A stretch of DNA of 64,000 bases from Pseudopithomyces maydicus. Its lineage: Eukaryota; Ascomycota; Dothideomycetes; Pleosporales; Didymosphaeriaceae. The position numbers and the translations under genes were made by a program. The notes beneath the pieces were generated by a model that was not told the origin of the DNA, made no database searches, and was given only the letters and a program-made list of their open reading frames with translations. The DNA is taken from assembly GCA_026873275.1 (NCBI GenBank), contig JANTUC010000006.1, forward strand, positions 1,922,001 through 1,986,000, given 5' to 3'. Position 1 is the first letter of the stretch; each line of letters opens with the position of its first letter. Positions 1-13,315 of this stretch are shown here, in pieces.

Positions 1-2479
1 TTAAAAATAGATACCTATTACTAAATATATTAGAATTATAAAATAGACTCTTAAGAGCTAAGATATTTACGACTATAGACTTAAAAGATAGATACTACTT
101 TATTAGGATAAAAGAAGGTAAAGAATAGAAGATAGTATTTAGATTATAATATAGCCTATTTAAGTATATAATTATACTATTTAAACTAACTAACGCACTA
201 GTAATATTCCAGGAATTAATTAATAATATACTAAAAAACTATCTTAACATCTTTATAGTTACCTATTTAAATAACATCCTTATATACTTAAAAAATAAGC
301 AAGAATACGTAAAGTATATTAAGATTATATTAGAAGCTTTATAAAAAGCCTATTTAAAGATTAAATTAAAAAAATATAAATTCTATATTATAAAACTAGA
401 GTTCCTAGAATATATTATTAATATAAAAGGCTTTAGTATAAGCCTAAATAAAATTAAAACTATATAAGTATAGCTAATCTTAAAAACTATAAGAAATATA
501 TAAGAATTTCTAGAATTTTACAGATTTAATAGATAATTTATTAAGGATTATTTTAAGATTACTATACCCTTAATAATATTAATTAAGAAGGATATAATAT
601 TTAAATAAATAAAATAATATAATTAAGCTTTTAAATAGCTAATATAAGCAAGTATTAGTACACCAATCTTAGTTACTTTTAGAAACGAGAAACTACTATA
701 TATAAAAACTAATATAAGTAATTTAACTATTAGAGTATACGTAAAGTAAGAAAGAATAGATAATAGTACCCTATTACTTATTATTTATATAAGTTTATTA
801 ATATAGAAACACGCTACGATATCTATAATAAAGAACTATATACTATTATTAAAGTACTTAAGCACTAAAGAACCTACGTATATAAATACTTAGAACTTAT
901 AATCTTTATAAACTATAAAAACCTATTATAATTTATAATAATAAAAGAATTAACACCGTAATAAGCGCGATAGTTAGAAGCCCTTAGATAGTATAAATTT
1001 AAAATTCTATATATACTAGGAAAAGAGAATAGATAAGTAGACACTTTTAGTAGAAAAAAAGATTTTATAAAAAATAAAATTAAAATATATTTAGTAATTT
1101 TTAAGAAAAATAAAGATAAATCGCTAAGACCTATAGTAGAACTTAATTAACTAATAATAATTACTAAGAATATACCAAAGGAACAGCAAGAAGAGGTTAT
1201 GAAATAATATTATAATAACCCTCTTTATAGATATCTAGGAATTAATAAAATAATAGAACTAATCTAATAGAATTATAATTTTAAAGGAATTAAAGAAACT
1301 ATAATTATTTATATTAGAAAGTGCGTAAACTATTAAAGGAATAAGTATATAACGCATTTAAAGTATAAAGAAATATAAGCCATTAAAATACTTATAGTAC
1401 TATAGGAAGATATCGCTATAGATTTTATTATTAAATTATTAGGATTTACAAACCCGGCTATAGAAGTTAAGTATAATATAATATTAATTATTATAAATAA
1501 ATTTATAAAATATGCTAAGATAATATCTTGTAAAAAGGAATATACTATAGACTAGTTAGAATACCTTATCCTTAATAGACTTATAAGACACTATAATATA
1601 CTAAAGATAATTATTAGCGATAGAGATAAACTCTTTATATTAAATTATTAAATAACACTTATAGTACTTATTAAAATAAAATGGAAGCTATCGACAGCTT
1701 ATTATTTATAAATAGATAAATAAATAGAATATACTAACTAGATTATAAAAATATACCTACGCATCTACTATAATAAAAAGAAAGATAATTAGATTTTATT
1801 ATTACCTTTAGTATAGATAGCATATAATAATAAAGAATTAATAATAATAGGAATTATATTATATTATATAAACTACAGAAAATATCTATATCTCTTTAAT
1901 TAAGTTTTACTAACGGTTATTAACACAGTAGAAGTAGAGAAAACTATAGAAATTATAAAATAAATATATAAAGAATTACGAGAAAACTTTAAGAAGTCTT
2001 AATAATAAATAATTTCCTATATTAATAAGAAATAAAAAACGGCACCTTAGCTAAAGAAGGGGAATAAAGTATATTTACTTATAAAAAATCTTTATATATA
2101 AAAGAAGAAATATAAGAAACTAGATTATATTAAGGTTAAACTATTTTTTATTTCTAAATAAATATTACTAGTAAATTATAAGTTGGAACTATTACTAGAT
2201 ACAAAGATATACTTAGTATTTTATATATTATTATTAGAATTAGCAGATCTAGAAATACTAGTTTAACTTACCTTTTATTATTAAGCTAAGGAGGAAACGG
2301 AATTCAAAGTTAAAAAGATATTTAATATATAATATAATTTGTATTAAGAAATAAAAGAATTTCTTATTAAATAGAAAGGATACCCTAATAATAAAAACAC
2401 CTAGGAACCAGCTAAAAACCTAAAGAAATATAAATAGATAATTAGTAAGTTCTTATAATAATATATAAAGAAGGACTAA

Positions 2480-3062
2480 TATACTTAAGCACCTAAGGAA
2501 GGAACCAGAACTAATAAAAAATTATTTAATAGGTTTAAGGTTATTTATATTATAGATAAATAATTAGCTAAAGTATCTATTGCAGGATAAGCTAATAATA
2601 TTATATTTATTATTTTATCTTCCGCCTCTATATCTGCAGTAAAATATAAGATTTTTTTATAAATATACTTTTTAGCTTAAGCTAATATTTTCTTATCTTT
2701 TAATAATTTAGTAATAATTAACGCTAACTCCTTTTTATTCTTTTTAACCCTCTTTTTATACTCTTTACAAGTCTTATCAAGAGATGTCTATGATATATTA
2801 ATATAAAAATAACCCTAGTGAATATATTTAGTATATTTTAAATTTAAGTCTAGTATAATATAATACTTGCAGTTTTTAGTATTACAGTTAAAATAAAGAG
2901 ATTCTGCGATAGTATTAGCTTAAAGGATTTTATTATATAAATAGAGTTTACGAATAGTGGATTTAGTAGGTATATTAACCTATATACTTAAGCGTACACT
3001 GCAGAGTAGATGCTTATATAAGATAAGTAAATGTAATTATATAATTTAGGAATTAATTAATT
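2480..3062 (-). pseudogene. relic of antisense zinc-cluster ORF of copy A
   Basis: This stretch between the pol relic and the LTR carries the remains of a minus-strand frame. At 2803-2895 the minus strand reads Cys-or-Tyr at spacing x2-x6-x9-x2-x6, the Zn(II)2Cys6 arrangement. One Cys (TGT) survives; the other five positions are Tyr (TAT), the RIP product of TGT/TGC. One stop lies in the cluster. The assignment rests on matching position and spacing with the intact antisense ORF of H. Tyr codons are frequent in RIPped DNA, so this copy alone would be weak evidence. Confidence 0.5.
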
Positions 3063-3077
3063 AAAGGGAGGGGATAA

Positions 3078-3577
3078 TATTATAATTTAAGTTTTAGTAT
3101 AAAATTATAATATCTTATACTAGTTAGTAGCTATTATAAGGGTAATAATTTTTATAATTACGCGCTGTGCCGCACAAGCTATACTATATTTATATAATTA
3201 TATAAGTGCTCTATAGCGAGCACCCTATATTTATATTTAATACTTTACTACTTAGTAAAGAGTGCTTTATAGAGAGCGCTTAATAGAGAGTGCTTAATAG
3301 AAAGTAATTCTTAAGAACTGCTTATTAATAAGTAGGGCTAGTATATAATATATAGAAACTTAAAGTATTAATTTTAATACTTATATTTAATCCTGTTTAT
3401 TAATCTATCGTTTGGATTTACTTAGGCCTTATTATTAATTTAGTATTATTTATAATATTAATACTAACTACCCTATTAACCTACTTATACAGTTAATAAT
3501 CCTTCTCCCTCTATAAGTTGCTCCTGCCTAAGAATTAACCTTAACCTCTAGGACTAGCTACTCTCGTGGTCTTAACA
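3078..3577 (+). repeat. 3' LTR of copy A (500 bp)
   Basis: The right half matches the R-U5 part of the intact LTR of H, ending in the conserved GGTCTTAACA. The left half (U3) is unrelated to H. It contains three tandem 14-bp units starting at 3260, 3274 and 3288 (GAGYGCTTWATAG core) and an inverted GTGCTC/GAGCAC pair near 3206-3223. The start is set by the polypurine tract and by a TATTATAA start shared with LTRs B and C. Confidence 0.8.
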
Positions 3578-5010
3578 GTACTACACTATTTTAACCTAAA
3601 TAAGGAAACCTAGCTAAAAATTAATACTTTTAATTTTATAGCAGCAGCAGTACTATTCTAAAAGAATAATACTAATAGCACCCTCTATCTAATAGCGTTT
3701 TTATTATATAAAATAACTCTAGCAGAGTATAACTATAAAATTTATAATAAGGAGTTGCTCGTAATCATTTAAGCTTTTAAAAAATAATATATAGACCTAA
3801 TAGGCACTTTATTACCTATTAAGATTATATCCAATTACTAGGCACTCTAGTATTTTATAATTACTAAATAGCTCAACCGCCGTTAAGTAAAATAAATAAA
3901 GTTTTTTATAAAGTTTAACTTTAAAATTCGCTACTAACTAAATTAATAGTATACTAAATCTAATATACTTACTCGCAGACTAGATAATCTTTTTAAGAAT
4001 AATAATAACGCCCGCTAAAAGCACTAAGTATAGGTAATATTATACTCTAAGTTGTTTAAAGTAAAAGGCAGTCACTATATAGTGTCACTTACGCTTACTA
4101 TTATAAACTAGATAGAATATATATTAATAGCCCTAATAGAAGCGCTATATACGTGCGCTGTATTAATTCCCTTAGAAATAATTATAATAGACACTACTAA
4201 GCTAAGAGAAGTCCTACTCTACGATATATATATAATAGGACCTAAAGATATAGGATACTAAACTATATAAAAAACACTTAGGTAGAATACTAAGCAGTTA
4301 TTAGCTAATCTAATTAAATAAAGCTTCTACCTTAAAATTATTAATTATATATTTTATAATAGCTTACTTACTATCCACAACTAAGTATATATCCTAAATA
4401 ATAAGGAGTTAAGAGTTAGAGTACTAAGTAAATATTATAATATATTAGTCGCAGGACACCTAGGGCAAGAGACTATATATATTAGAATTACTTAATACTA
4501 CTATTAGCCTCGGCTCACCATAGATATTATAAGATATATTAAAGCTTACCTAGCTTATAGGAGAGAAAAAGTAAATTATAAATAGAAGTATAGTCTCCTT
4601 TAACTACTTTCTATTTCTAATAGATACTAGCAGTGCGTCTTTATAAATTTTATTATAGACTTATTACTTAGTACTGTGGGAGAGCTATCTTTTTAAAATA
4701 TTCTAATTATAATAGACTAACTAAGTAAAAAGAAGCAGTTTATTACTATAAATAAAATAAATATTTTAGCTATAACTATCGCCTTTCTCTAATAAATTTA
4801 GAGGGAAGAAGGCTACCTAAAGAAAATTATTAATAATTAAAGATAATAGTTTACCTCCTATTTTTAAAAGGAGCTCTATACTAAACTAGGATATAAACTT
4901 AAGCTCTTAACTACCTATTACTTTAAAACTAATAGCTAAATAGAGAATACTAATATCTAGTTAAAGTAATACCTTTAGTTATATATTAACTACTAGCAGG
5001 ATAACTAGGT
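3578..5010 (+). mobile_element. fragment D: RIPped pol (RNase H-integrase) of a different gypsy family
   Basis: Conceptual reading through stops shows an RNase H segment (about 3600-3960, with a degraded KIYNKELLVII-like stretch), an integrase zinc-binding region (about 4440-4560) and an integrase core (about 4600-5000, with STVGELSF-like and NILIII-like stretches). The family is not that of A/B/C/H. It begins abruptly at the end of LTR A and is cut at 5010 by the 5' LTR of B. A possible 3' end of D is displaced to 24940-25107. Confidence 0.65.
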
Positions 5011-5433
5011 TATTATAAACTAGAATGTGGAGGAGGGGGATTGGGCGCTTATAATAGATAATAGGCCTAGGATATGGCTAGATAAGGCGTTAAGCCACTA
5101 TTAAACTAATTATATAATATGCTTAGTTACTTAGTGGCACTAAGTACTAATTAAATATATAATATACTTAGTAATTAGTAATACTAAGTAGCTGAGTAAT
5201 CTAAGCATATAGAAACCTAAGTTTCCTTTATAGATACTTATATTTAACCTATTTATTAATCTATCATTTGGATTCACTCAGGCCTTATTATTAATTTAGT
5301 ATTATTTATAATACTGATATTAACTACCCTATTAACCTATTTATATAGTTAATAATTTTTCTCTCTCTATAAGTTGCTCCTGCCCAAGAACTAACCTTAA
5401 TTTCTAAAACTAGCTATTCTTGTGGTTTTAATA
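5011..5433 (+). repeat. 5' LTR of copy B (423 bp)
   Basis: The boundary is set by alignment with the partial 3' LTR at 11168 and by the gag relic 18 bp after its end. R-U5 matches H and C, but U3 is different. U3 contains inverted repeats of ACTTAGT/ACTAAGT: a near-perfect 17-bp palindrome at 5129-5145 and a second pair at 5166-5189. Confidence 0.85.
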
Positions 5434-5450
5434 TTTTAAATATTCTTAAT

Positions 5451-7247
5451 ATAAGTAACTTTAATAATCTTACCCTATTTAATAATCCTAATAGTAAAGC
5501 TGCTAAATTAGACTTATATAACAGTAATTAATGCAAACTTAAGATATAATTACTTTAATTTAACTTATACTTCTACTATATTAATAAGGATATAGAAGAT
5601 AAGGATAAAGTTATCTTTATTATTATATATATAAGAGGCGAACTAGCTAACTAGATTTAATTATATATTAAAATATACCTTTTAGCGGAAAACTAAGAAA
5701 GAGACTAAATTAACTAATTTATTAAAAATTATAGTACCTTCTATACTTAGATTAAACAATTCTTTAATTTAGCTAATAAAAAGTCTTATACTAAAGAAGC
5801 TATTTAATGCCTTTAATAAATACACTTAGCAGTTAAATACACTATAAAGTTTAAATACTATGCTATATAAACCTAATAGAATAATAATTCCCTATATAAA
5901 ATATATAAATAAGGTCTTAAAAAATCTATACGCAAAGAACTCCTATATAGTAAAGCTATAATTAATATAATATAAAAACTTTACAATAAAATTATTAAAA
6001 TTAATATAGAATGGCACGAATTACACTAGAAATATAAAAATTATAAAATATTTTAATCTATATATAGTAAGTTAAGCGGACGAACCAATTACTATACAAT
6101 TATTACTAAATAATAAGTTATAAATAACCCTTACAGCTACCAGCTAATAGAACTAAATAATATAATAATAAGAAAGGAGGAGAAGAAAACTGAAATATAT
6201 AATAGAATTTTAGAAAATACTAATAGACTAAATAGATTTAAGCGCGCCTTTAGTAAACCTTAAAAAAGGACCCTATTTAATTAAAAGGAATAACGCACTT
6301 ATTTTAACTATAATAAATTAAATTATATTGCTAGAAACTGCAGATCTAAAAATAAAATTATTAAATAATTAAATATAATTACTATTACCAACAACTAGGA
6401 CGATAAAGATAAATAGATTATTATTAATAAAATAAGTAATATAGACCTAAATAAACACTTAGACTTAGATAATTCACGACTCTATAAGGATTTATATAAA
6501 GAACCTATTAATAATTTTAAACTTATATAAGCGCAAGCACCTATGCTATATTTTTAAGTTAAACTAATTAATATTATAGAGTATCTTAATAAACTCACGC
6601 AAATAGAACCTCTAGAAGAAGAATTTTAACTATAGAATAAAAATCTTTCTAAAGAATTAGTCCTACACTTAAATAATTAGTAACTTAAGTATATTAGTAA
6701 AGCTAACATTAAATGGGGATAAAAAAGGTACTAATAATAGTTAAAGTAAAAAGTCTATAAAAACGAGAAAGAAACCTACGAATCGGATTATATACTAGAC
6801 TACTAAAACCCTAAATATATATATATTAACTAGAAACTATATAACTATAACTAGTATACTATCTACTATAGGGCTAAGAAAAAATATTAGTTCCCCTTTA
6901 AATAGCTTTGCTGCTAATAAGAATAATTTAACTACTTAATTAATAATTATAATATATATCTTTAGGATAAGTGAACTTAATAATACTTTCTAGGATACCT
7001 TAAAAGAGAAAATATAATAATAATCCTTATTATTAATAATATATACACTTAGGAATATTGGCAGACATGCTTATATAAAAATTATTAAAAATATATAAGA
7101 ATTAAGGCTATATTTAGATTTAGTAAAAATAAATAACTTAATATAATAGAGGTAAGTAAACCCTTTAAATATAAGTAAGTAGGTAAGAAAGGTAAATAGT
7201 CTTTTTTAAACTAATAAGTAGACTTAGTAGAGCCGCAATAGAATTAA
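5451..7247 (+). pseudogene. gag relic of copy B
   Basis: Collinear with the intact gag of H: start codon mutated to ATA, stop TAA aligned at 7245-7247. The C-terminal slippery run TTTTTTA (7202-7208) is preserved in the same place as in H. The frame is full of RIP-made stops, so no product is expected. Confidence 0.8.
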
Positions 7248-10200
7248 ATACATTAGTAACTAATTAGATATTATTTATTAAGTTACTAGTAACACTTAAT
7301 AAAAGAATATAAATTAAAGCTTTACTAAATTTAGGAGCCTAAGAAAACTTTATTTTAAGAAAGACTATTTAAAGAGCCGAACTTAAAGAATAATTTAAAA
7401 AAACCCCTTTAACTATCTATATTATAAATAGACGCCAATTACTAGGATAATTAAGTATATAACTTAAGGTTATAATAATACTTAAGATTTATAAGCACTA
7501 GAAGAGGATTATCTTAAATATTTTAAATATAAGTTAGTATAACTTAATTCTAGATATCCCCTAGCTATAAAAGCATAACCTATAAATATATTAGAAAAAG
7601 AGAGAGCTTTTAATAAAGAACTATAAATATATACTATAATTAGAATCTATATATTATATAACGCTAATAGCGGATAAGAATATAATTAATAATTTAAACT
7701 CGCGATAAAAAGTTAATAAACTAGAATTATCTTTAGTAGACGCTGGCAGGCACCATTAAATTAAGAAGTATAAAAAGAAGAAATATATAACTTATAATAT
7801 CTCTAATAAATATAAAAAATAAAGTTATTTATTTTAGAAAGAAGAAGGAAAAGCAAATTTATTTAAGTATTAATTCTAGGATCACATAATTAACTTAAAA
7901 AAAGAGAAAATGCCACCCTTTAAACTATTATATAGTAAGTTAGAAAAAGAACTCTAATAAGAAAAGGACTTTATTAAGAAGAATCTTAATAAAGGATATA
8001 TATAAGAATTAAAATTACTTACAGCAAGTCCATTTATATTTATATTTAAGAAAAATAGAGAATTATAATTATATATTAACTATTAAGCACTTAATAATAT
8101 TATAATTAAAAATAGATACCTGTTACTAAATATATTAAAATTATAAAATAGACTCTTAAGAGCCAAGATATTTACGGCTATAGACTTAAGAGATAGATAC
8201 TACTTTATTAGAATAAAAGAAGGTAAAAAATAGAAAATAATATTTAGATTATAATATAGCCTATTTAAGTATATAATTATACTATTTAAACTAACTAATG
8301 CACCAGTAATATTCTAAGAATTAATTAATAACATGCTTAAAAACTACTTTAATATCTTTATAATTACCTACTTAGACAATATTCTTATATACTTAGAAAA
8401 TAAGCGAGAACACATAGAGTATATTAAAATTATATTAAAAGCTTTATAAAAACCTATCTAAGGATTAAACTAGAAAAATACAAATTCTATATTATAGAAC
8501 TAGAATTTCTAGAACACGTTATTAACACGAAAGGCTTTAGTATAAATCTAAATAAGATTAAAACTATATAAGTATAGCTAATCCTAAAAACTATAAGAGA
8601 TATATAAAAATTTCTAGAATTTTACAGATTTAATAGATAATTTATTAAAGATTATTTTAAGATCACTATATCCTTAATAATACTAACTAAAAAGGATATA
8701 ATATTTAAATAAATAGAATAATATAATTAAGCTTTTAAACAGCTAGTATAAGTAAGCATTAGTACACTAATTCTAGTTACTTTTAAAAGTAATAAACCAC
8801 TATATATAGAAATTAATATAAGTAATTTAGCTATTAAAGTATACACAAAGCAAGAAAGAAATAGATAATAATATCCTATTACTTACTATTTATATAAGTT
8901 TATTAATATAGAAACACGCTATAATATCTATAATAAAAAACTATATACTATTATTAAAGCACTTAAGCACTGGAGAATCTATATATATAAATACTTAAAA
9001 CTTATAATTTTTATAAACTATAAGAACCTATTATAATTTATAATAATAAAAGAATTAACACCGCGATAAGCGCGATAGTTAAAAGCCCTTAAATAGTATA
9101 AATTTAAGATTCTATATATACTAGGAAAAAAGAATAGATAAGTAAACGCTTTTAATAGAAGAAAAGATTTTATAGAAGATAAGATTAAAATATATTTAGT
9201 AATTTTTAAAGAAAATAAAGATGGATTGCTAGAACCTATAGTAGAATTTAACTAACTAATAATAGTTACTAAGAATGTACTAAAGGAACAGTAAGAAGAG
9301 GTTATAAAATAATACTATAATAACCCTCTTTATAGACATTTAGAAATTAGTAAAATAATAAAACTAATCTAATAGAACTATAACTTTAAAGGAATTAAAA
9401 AAACTATAATTAACTATATTAGGAAGTGCGCAGACTACTAAAGGAATAAGTATATAATATATTTAAAGTATAGAGAAATATAAGCTATTAAAATATTTAT
9501 AGTACTATAGGAAGACATTACTATAGATTTTATTATTAAATTATTAGGATCTATAGACCCAGCTATAGAAGTTAAGTATAATATAATATTAGTTATTATA
9601 GATAGATTTATAAAATATACTAAGATAATATCTTATAAAAAGGAATATACTATAGACTAGTTAGACTATTTTATACTTAATAGACTTATAAGATACTATA
9701 GTATACTAAAAACAATTATTAGTAATAGAGATAAACTCTTTATATTAAATTATTAGATAACACTTATAGCACTTATTAAAATAAAACAGAAACTATTAAT
9801 AGCTTATTATTTATAAGTAGATAGATAAATAGAACGTATTAATTAAATTATAAAAATATATCTACGCATCTACTATAACAAGAAGAAAGATAATTAGGTT
9901 TTATTATTATTTTTAGTATAAATAGCATATAATAATAAAGAATTAGTAATAATTAGAATTACACTATATTATATAAACTACGGAAAATATCTATATCTTT
10001 TTAATTAAGTTTTATTAACAGTTATTAACACAGCAGAAGTAGAGAAAACTATAGAAATTATAAAATAAATATATAAAGAATTATAAGAAAACCTTAAGAA
10101 GTCTTAATAATAAATAATTTCCTATATTAATAAGAAATAAAAAACGACACCTTAGCTAAAGAAGAGGGATAAAATATATTTATTTATAAAAAATCTTCAC

Positions 10201-10596
10201 ATATAAAAGAAGAAATATAAGAAACTAAATTATATTAAGATTAAACTATTTTTTATTTCTAAATAGATATCACTAGTAAACTATAAGTTGGAACTACTAC
10301 TAGATATAAAAATATACTTAATATTCTATATATTACTATTAGAATCAGCAGACTTAGAAACGCCAGTTTAAACTACTTTCTATTATTAAGCTAAAGAAGA
10401 AAACAAGTTTAAAGTAAAATATATTTTAGATATATAATATAGCTTAGGATAAAAAAATAATAAGTATTTTATTAAGTAGAAAGGGTATTCTAATAGCAAA
10501 AATATATAGGAGCTAGAAGGAAACCTAAGCAACTGTTAATAAAAAATAAAAAAATATTATAATAGAATAATACCGCTGCTATAGAGAAGGGTATAA
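7248..10596 (+). pseudogene. pol relic of copy B (PR-RT-RH-INT-chromodomain)
   Basis: Collinear with pol of H from protease to the chromodomain stop, with stops throughout. At the site where H has four Gs (18037-18040), B reads AAGAAGAGGGAT, keeping the extra base that H lacks. B therefore helps show that H carries a one-base deletion. Confidence 0.8.
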
Positions 10597-10599
10597 AAA

Positions 10600-11160
10600 T
10601 ATATTTAAATACTAAAGAGTGTAGGCAAGATAATATTCTAGAAGTTAAAAGAAAGACTATTTATAATAAACTAAATATTTAAACTTAAGATAGTAGAATT
10701 AATAGGCTAAAAAGGCTAAGCCTAATTCTTATTTAATTTTAATAAAATTATACTTTTTATTATAATCGCCTCTTTCGCCCGCTTAATATTTAACTTTAAC
10801 TATTTAAATAGATAATCTTCTTTCGCGTATACTTTATATAACGCTTTAAAGGCTATATCTTATTTTTTACGCGCTTCCTTTAACTACGCATTTAATTTCT
10901 TCTTCTTAATTACTAAATAAGAAAACTTATTTTAAGTAATTATTATATTATAACGCGCGTTATACTACACACATTTATTATACTTCCTTAAATATATTAA
11001 CACCTTATAGGTATAATAATAAGTCTTATAATTTGAGCACTTAAAAACTATAATTATATTATAAGTTATAATAATAGAGGCAAGTTTATAATAGTAATAG
11101 GTACTAGGAATTATATAGTTAGTAAGTATAATTTTTTAAGGACAAAGAATAAGAAGGGAG
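10600..11160 (-). pseudogene. relic of antisense zinc-cluster ORF of copy B
   Basis: The minus strand at 10950-11039 reads Cys/Tyr at exact spacing x2-x6-x8-x2-x6, identical to the intact antisense ORF of H. Positions 1 and 5 are still Cys; positions 2, 3, 4 and 6 are Tyr, as expected from RIP of TGT/TGC. One stop falls in the last loop. Lys/Arg-rich sequence follows. This is the best preserved RIPped copy of the cluster. Confidence 0.6.
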
Positions 11161-11167
11161 GGAATAA

Positions 11168-11402
11168 TATTATAAATTAGAATATAAAAAAGGGGGATTA
11201 GGCGTTTATAATAAATAATAGGCCTAAAATATGGCTAGATAAGATACTAAGCTACTATTAAACTAATTATATAATATACTTAGTTACTTAGTGGCACTAA
11301 GTACTAATTAAATATATAATATACTTAGTAATTAGTAATACTAAGCAGCTAAGTAATCTAAGTATATAGGAACTTAAGTTTCTTTTATAGATACTTATAT
11401 TT
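11168..11402 (+). repeat. partial 3' LTR of copy B
   Basis: It matches the first ~235 bp of the 5' LTR of B (5011 onward) and stops within R at CTTATATTT, where C begins. After C (from 24940) the missing remainder does not follow, so this LTR was already truncated when C inserted. Confidence 0.75.
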
Positions 11403-11919
11403 TATTATAATCCGCGCGAAGTGGGGCAGGAGCTTATTATTATAACCACTTCTATTTTTAGCCGCCGGATCCTAGATCGCTTAGAATATATAATTAATAC
11501 TAGTCCTAACCGTTATATATAATATATAGACTAAAGTCCCGCACGGGATCTTAAGACTTATAAAATAAGTAAAGATATAAGAGCTAATAAGATATAATTA
11601 TATATAAATATAGAATTTTAGGACTTATAGGATTTTGGGACTTATGGAATTTTAGGACTTATAGGACAATGGGACTTATAGGACTAATTATATATATAGA
11701 GACTTAAGTATCCTACTAAATACTTATATTTAACCTATTTATTAATCTATTATTTGGATTCACTTAGGCCTCCTTATTAATTTAGTATTATTTATAATAC
11801 TAATACTAACTACTCTATTAACCTACTTATATAATTAATAACTCTTTTCTCTCTATAAGTTACTCCTGCCCGAGAACTAATCTTAATTTTTAAAATTAGT
11901 TACCCTTATGGTCTTAATA
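11403..11919 (+). repeat. 5' LTR of copy C (517 bp)
   Basis: Same length as its partner at 24418-24934 and as the LTRs of G. U3 holds four direct repeats of a 17-bp unit with core GGACTTAT starting at 11621, 11638, 11655 and 11672. R-U5 matches A, B and H. The left end keeps un-mutated CpG-rich bases (CCGCGCGAAGTGGGGCAGG). Confidence 0.88.
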
Positions 11920-11936
11920 TCTTAAACACCCTTAAT

Positions 11937-12869
11937 ATAAGCGACTTTAATAACTTTACTCTATTTAATAATCCTAATAGTAAAGCTGCTAAACCAGACT
12001 TATATAATAATAATTAATATAAACTTAAGATATAGCTACTCTAACTTAACCTATACTTCTACTATATTAATAAGGATATAGAAGATAAGGACAAAATTAT
12101 TTTTATTATTATATATATAAGAGGCAAACTAGCCGACTGGATTTAGCTGTATATTAAAGTATACCTTTTAGCGGAAAACTAAAAAGGAGACTAAATTAAT
12201 TAATTTATTAAAGACTATAGTATCTTCTATACTTAAATTAAATAACTCTTTAGTTTAGCTAATAAAAAGTCTTACGCTAAAGAAGCTATTTAATGCCTTT
12301 AATAAATGCACTTAGCAGCTGAATATACTATAAAGTTTAAATACTATATTATATAAACCTAATAGAACAATAATTCCCTATATAAAATATATAAGTAAGG
12401 TCTTAAGAAATTTATGCGTAAAGAACTCCTATATAATAAAGTCGCGATTAATATAATGTAAGAACTTTATAATAAAACTATTAAAATTAATATAAAATAG
12501 CACGAATTATACTAGGAATATAAGAATTATAGAAAATTTTAACCTACGTATAGCAAGTTAAGCGGACGAACTAGTTACTATATAATTACTACTAAATAAT
12601 AGGTTACGAATGACCCCTATAGCTACTAGCTAATAGAATTAGATAATATAATAGTAAGAAAGGAGGAGAAAAAAACTAGAATATATAATAAAGCTTTTAA
12701 AAATACTAATAAATTAAATAGACTTAAGCGCGCCTTTAATAAACCTTAAGAAAGGACTCTGTTTAATTAAAAGGAGTAACGCACTTATTTTAACTATAAT
12801 AAACTAGATTATATTGCTAGGAACTGTAGATCTAAGAATAAGATTATTAGATAGTTAAATGTAATCACT
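11937..12869 (+). pseudogene. gag relic of copy C, 5' part
   Basis: Aligns with gag of H from its ATG (here ATA at 11937) to just after the zinc knuckle, where H is inserted. It contains many RIP stops and continues at 19599. Confidence 0.8.
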
Positions 12870-12960
12870 TGTTAAGATCTGTAGATGGCTGCGGCACAGC
12901 ATCGATCCCACATGTAATTAGAGGCCCGGGGCGGGCCGTGTAATTATGTAGTCACGTGAC

Positions 12961-13070
12961 CTGATCAGTGTGATCAGTAGCCTTGGCGCACTGAGCATAC
13001 TGAGCAGCTCGCATACTGATCACTGAGCAAAGGCTGATCAGTGTGATCAGTTGATCAGTGGGACTGATCA
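12961..13070. promoter_or_regulatory. U3 array of TGATCA palindromes in element H
   Basis: TGATCA occurs at 12962, 12971, 13017, 13035, 13044, 13052 and 13065, with interspersed ACTGAGCA repeats. The array sits just upstream of the TATA box, as an enhancer or operator array would. In the 3' LTR the same array (about 19250-19358) lies upstream of the antisense gene. A role as binding site for the element's own zinc-cluster protein is inference. Confidence 0.55.
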
Positions 13071-13077
13071 ACCCAAG

Positions 13078-13083
13078 TATATA
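13078..13083 (+). promoter_or_regulatory. TATA box of element H 5' LTR
   Basis: TATATA in AAGTATATAGG, about 30 bp before the likely transcript start near 13108-13112. The sequence is recognisable at the same place in the B and C LTRs. Confidence 0.55.
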
Positions 13084-13307
13084 GGAACCCGAGTTTCCTT
13101 CGTGGATACTCGTGTTCAACCTGTTTATCAATCTATCGTTTGGATTCACTCAGGCCTCATTGTTGATTTAGTATCATACGTGATACCGATACCGACTACC
13201 CCATCGACCCGCTCACGCAGTCGATAACCCTTCTCCCTCCGTAAGTTGCTCCTGCCCGAGAACCAACCTTAACCTCTAGGACTAGCTACCCTCGTGGTCT
13301 TAACATC

Positions 13308-13315
13308 TTGAACAC
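13308..13315 (+). other. putative self-priming primer-binding site
   Basis: TTGAACAC lies two bases after the 5' LTR. It is the exact reverse complement of GTGTTCAA at 13112-13119, close to the predicted 5' end of the transcript. No TGG, as expected for a tRNA 3'-CCA primer, follows the LTR. This resembles the self-priming of the Tf1/sushi group. The pairing is only 8 bp, shorter than the 11 bp of Tf1. Confidence 0.4.

Larger units (their letters stand above)
1..3577 (+). mobile_element. Ty3/gypsy chromovirus copy A, RIP-destroyed, 5' end outside window
   Basis: Position 1 aligns with the reverse-transcriptase region of the intact sibling H (about 15979). The similarity continues through RNase H, integrase and chromodomain relics to about 2470, then a tail (2480-3062) and a 3' LTR (3078-3577). 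Nearly all CpA/TpG sites are TpA, giving stop codons throughout, while CpG and CpC sites survive, which is the RIP pattern. No open frame remains. A polypurine stretch (3064-3077) precedes the LTR. The next bases are gypsy fragment D, so A probably inserted into D, but its left target-site copy lies outside the window. Confidence 0.9.
5011..11402 (+). mobile_element. Ty3/gypsy chromovirus copy B, RIP-destroyed, 3' LTR truncated
   Basis: The order is 5' LTR (5011-5433), gag relic, pol relic, tail with antisense relic, polypurine tract (about 11153-11167) and a partial 3' LTR (11168-11402). It is collinear with the intact element H except in U3 and tail. Saturated RIP removed all long frames; even the gag ATG is ATA (5451). 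The 3' LTR lacks its last ~190 bp. The five bases before B are TAGGT, but no matching right target copy is found. Confidence 0.9.
12870..13305 (+). repeat. 5' LTR of element H (436 bp)
   Basis: Starts TGTTAAGATC, ends GTCTTAACA. Seven TGATCA palindromes lie between 12962 and 13070 in U3, including a 17-bp direct repeat (CTGATCAGTGTGATCAG at 12961-12977 and 13034-13050). A TATA box follows at 13078-13083. R-U5 is shared with A, B, C and G; U3 is not. Confidence 0.96.

Noticed and set aside
1..11402. copies A, B and C as potentially active elements
   Set aside because: Stops every few codons from RIP, start codons mutated (ATA), and no frame of useful length.
11621..11690. regular 17-bp repeats as a CRISPR-like array
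   Set aside because: Tandem direct repeats without spacers, inside LTR U3 of a eukaryotic retroelement.
12952..13149. 65-codon minus-strand frame in the LTR, repeated at 19240-19437
   Set aside because: It is the same non-coding LTR sequence twice; the frame follows from the TGATCA palindromes and U3-R sequence, and no start or domain supports it.
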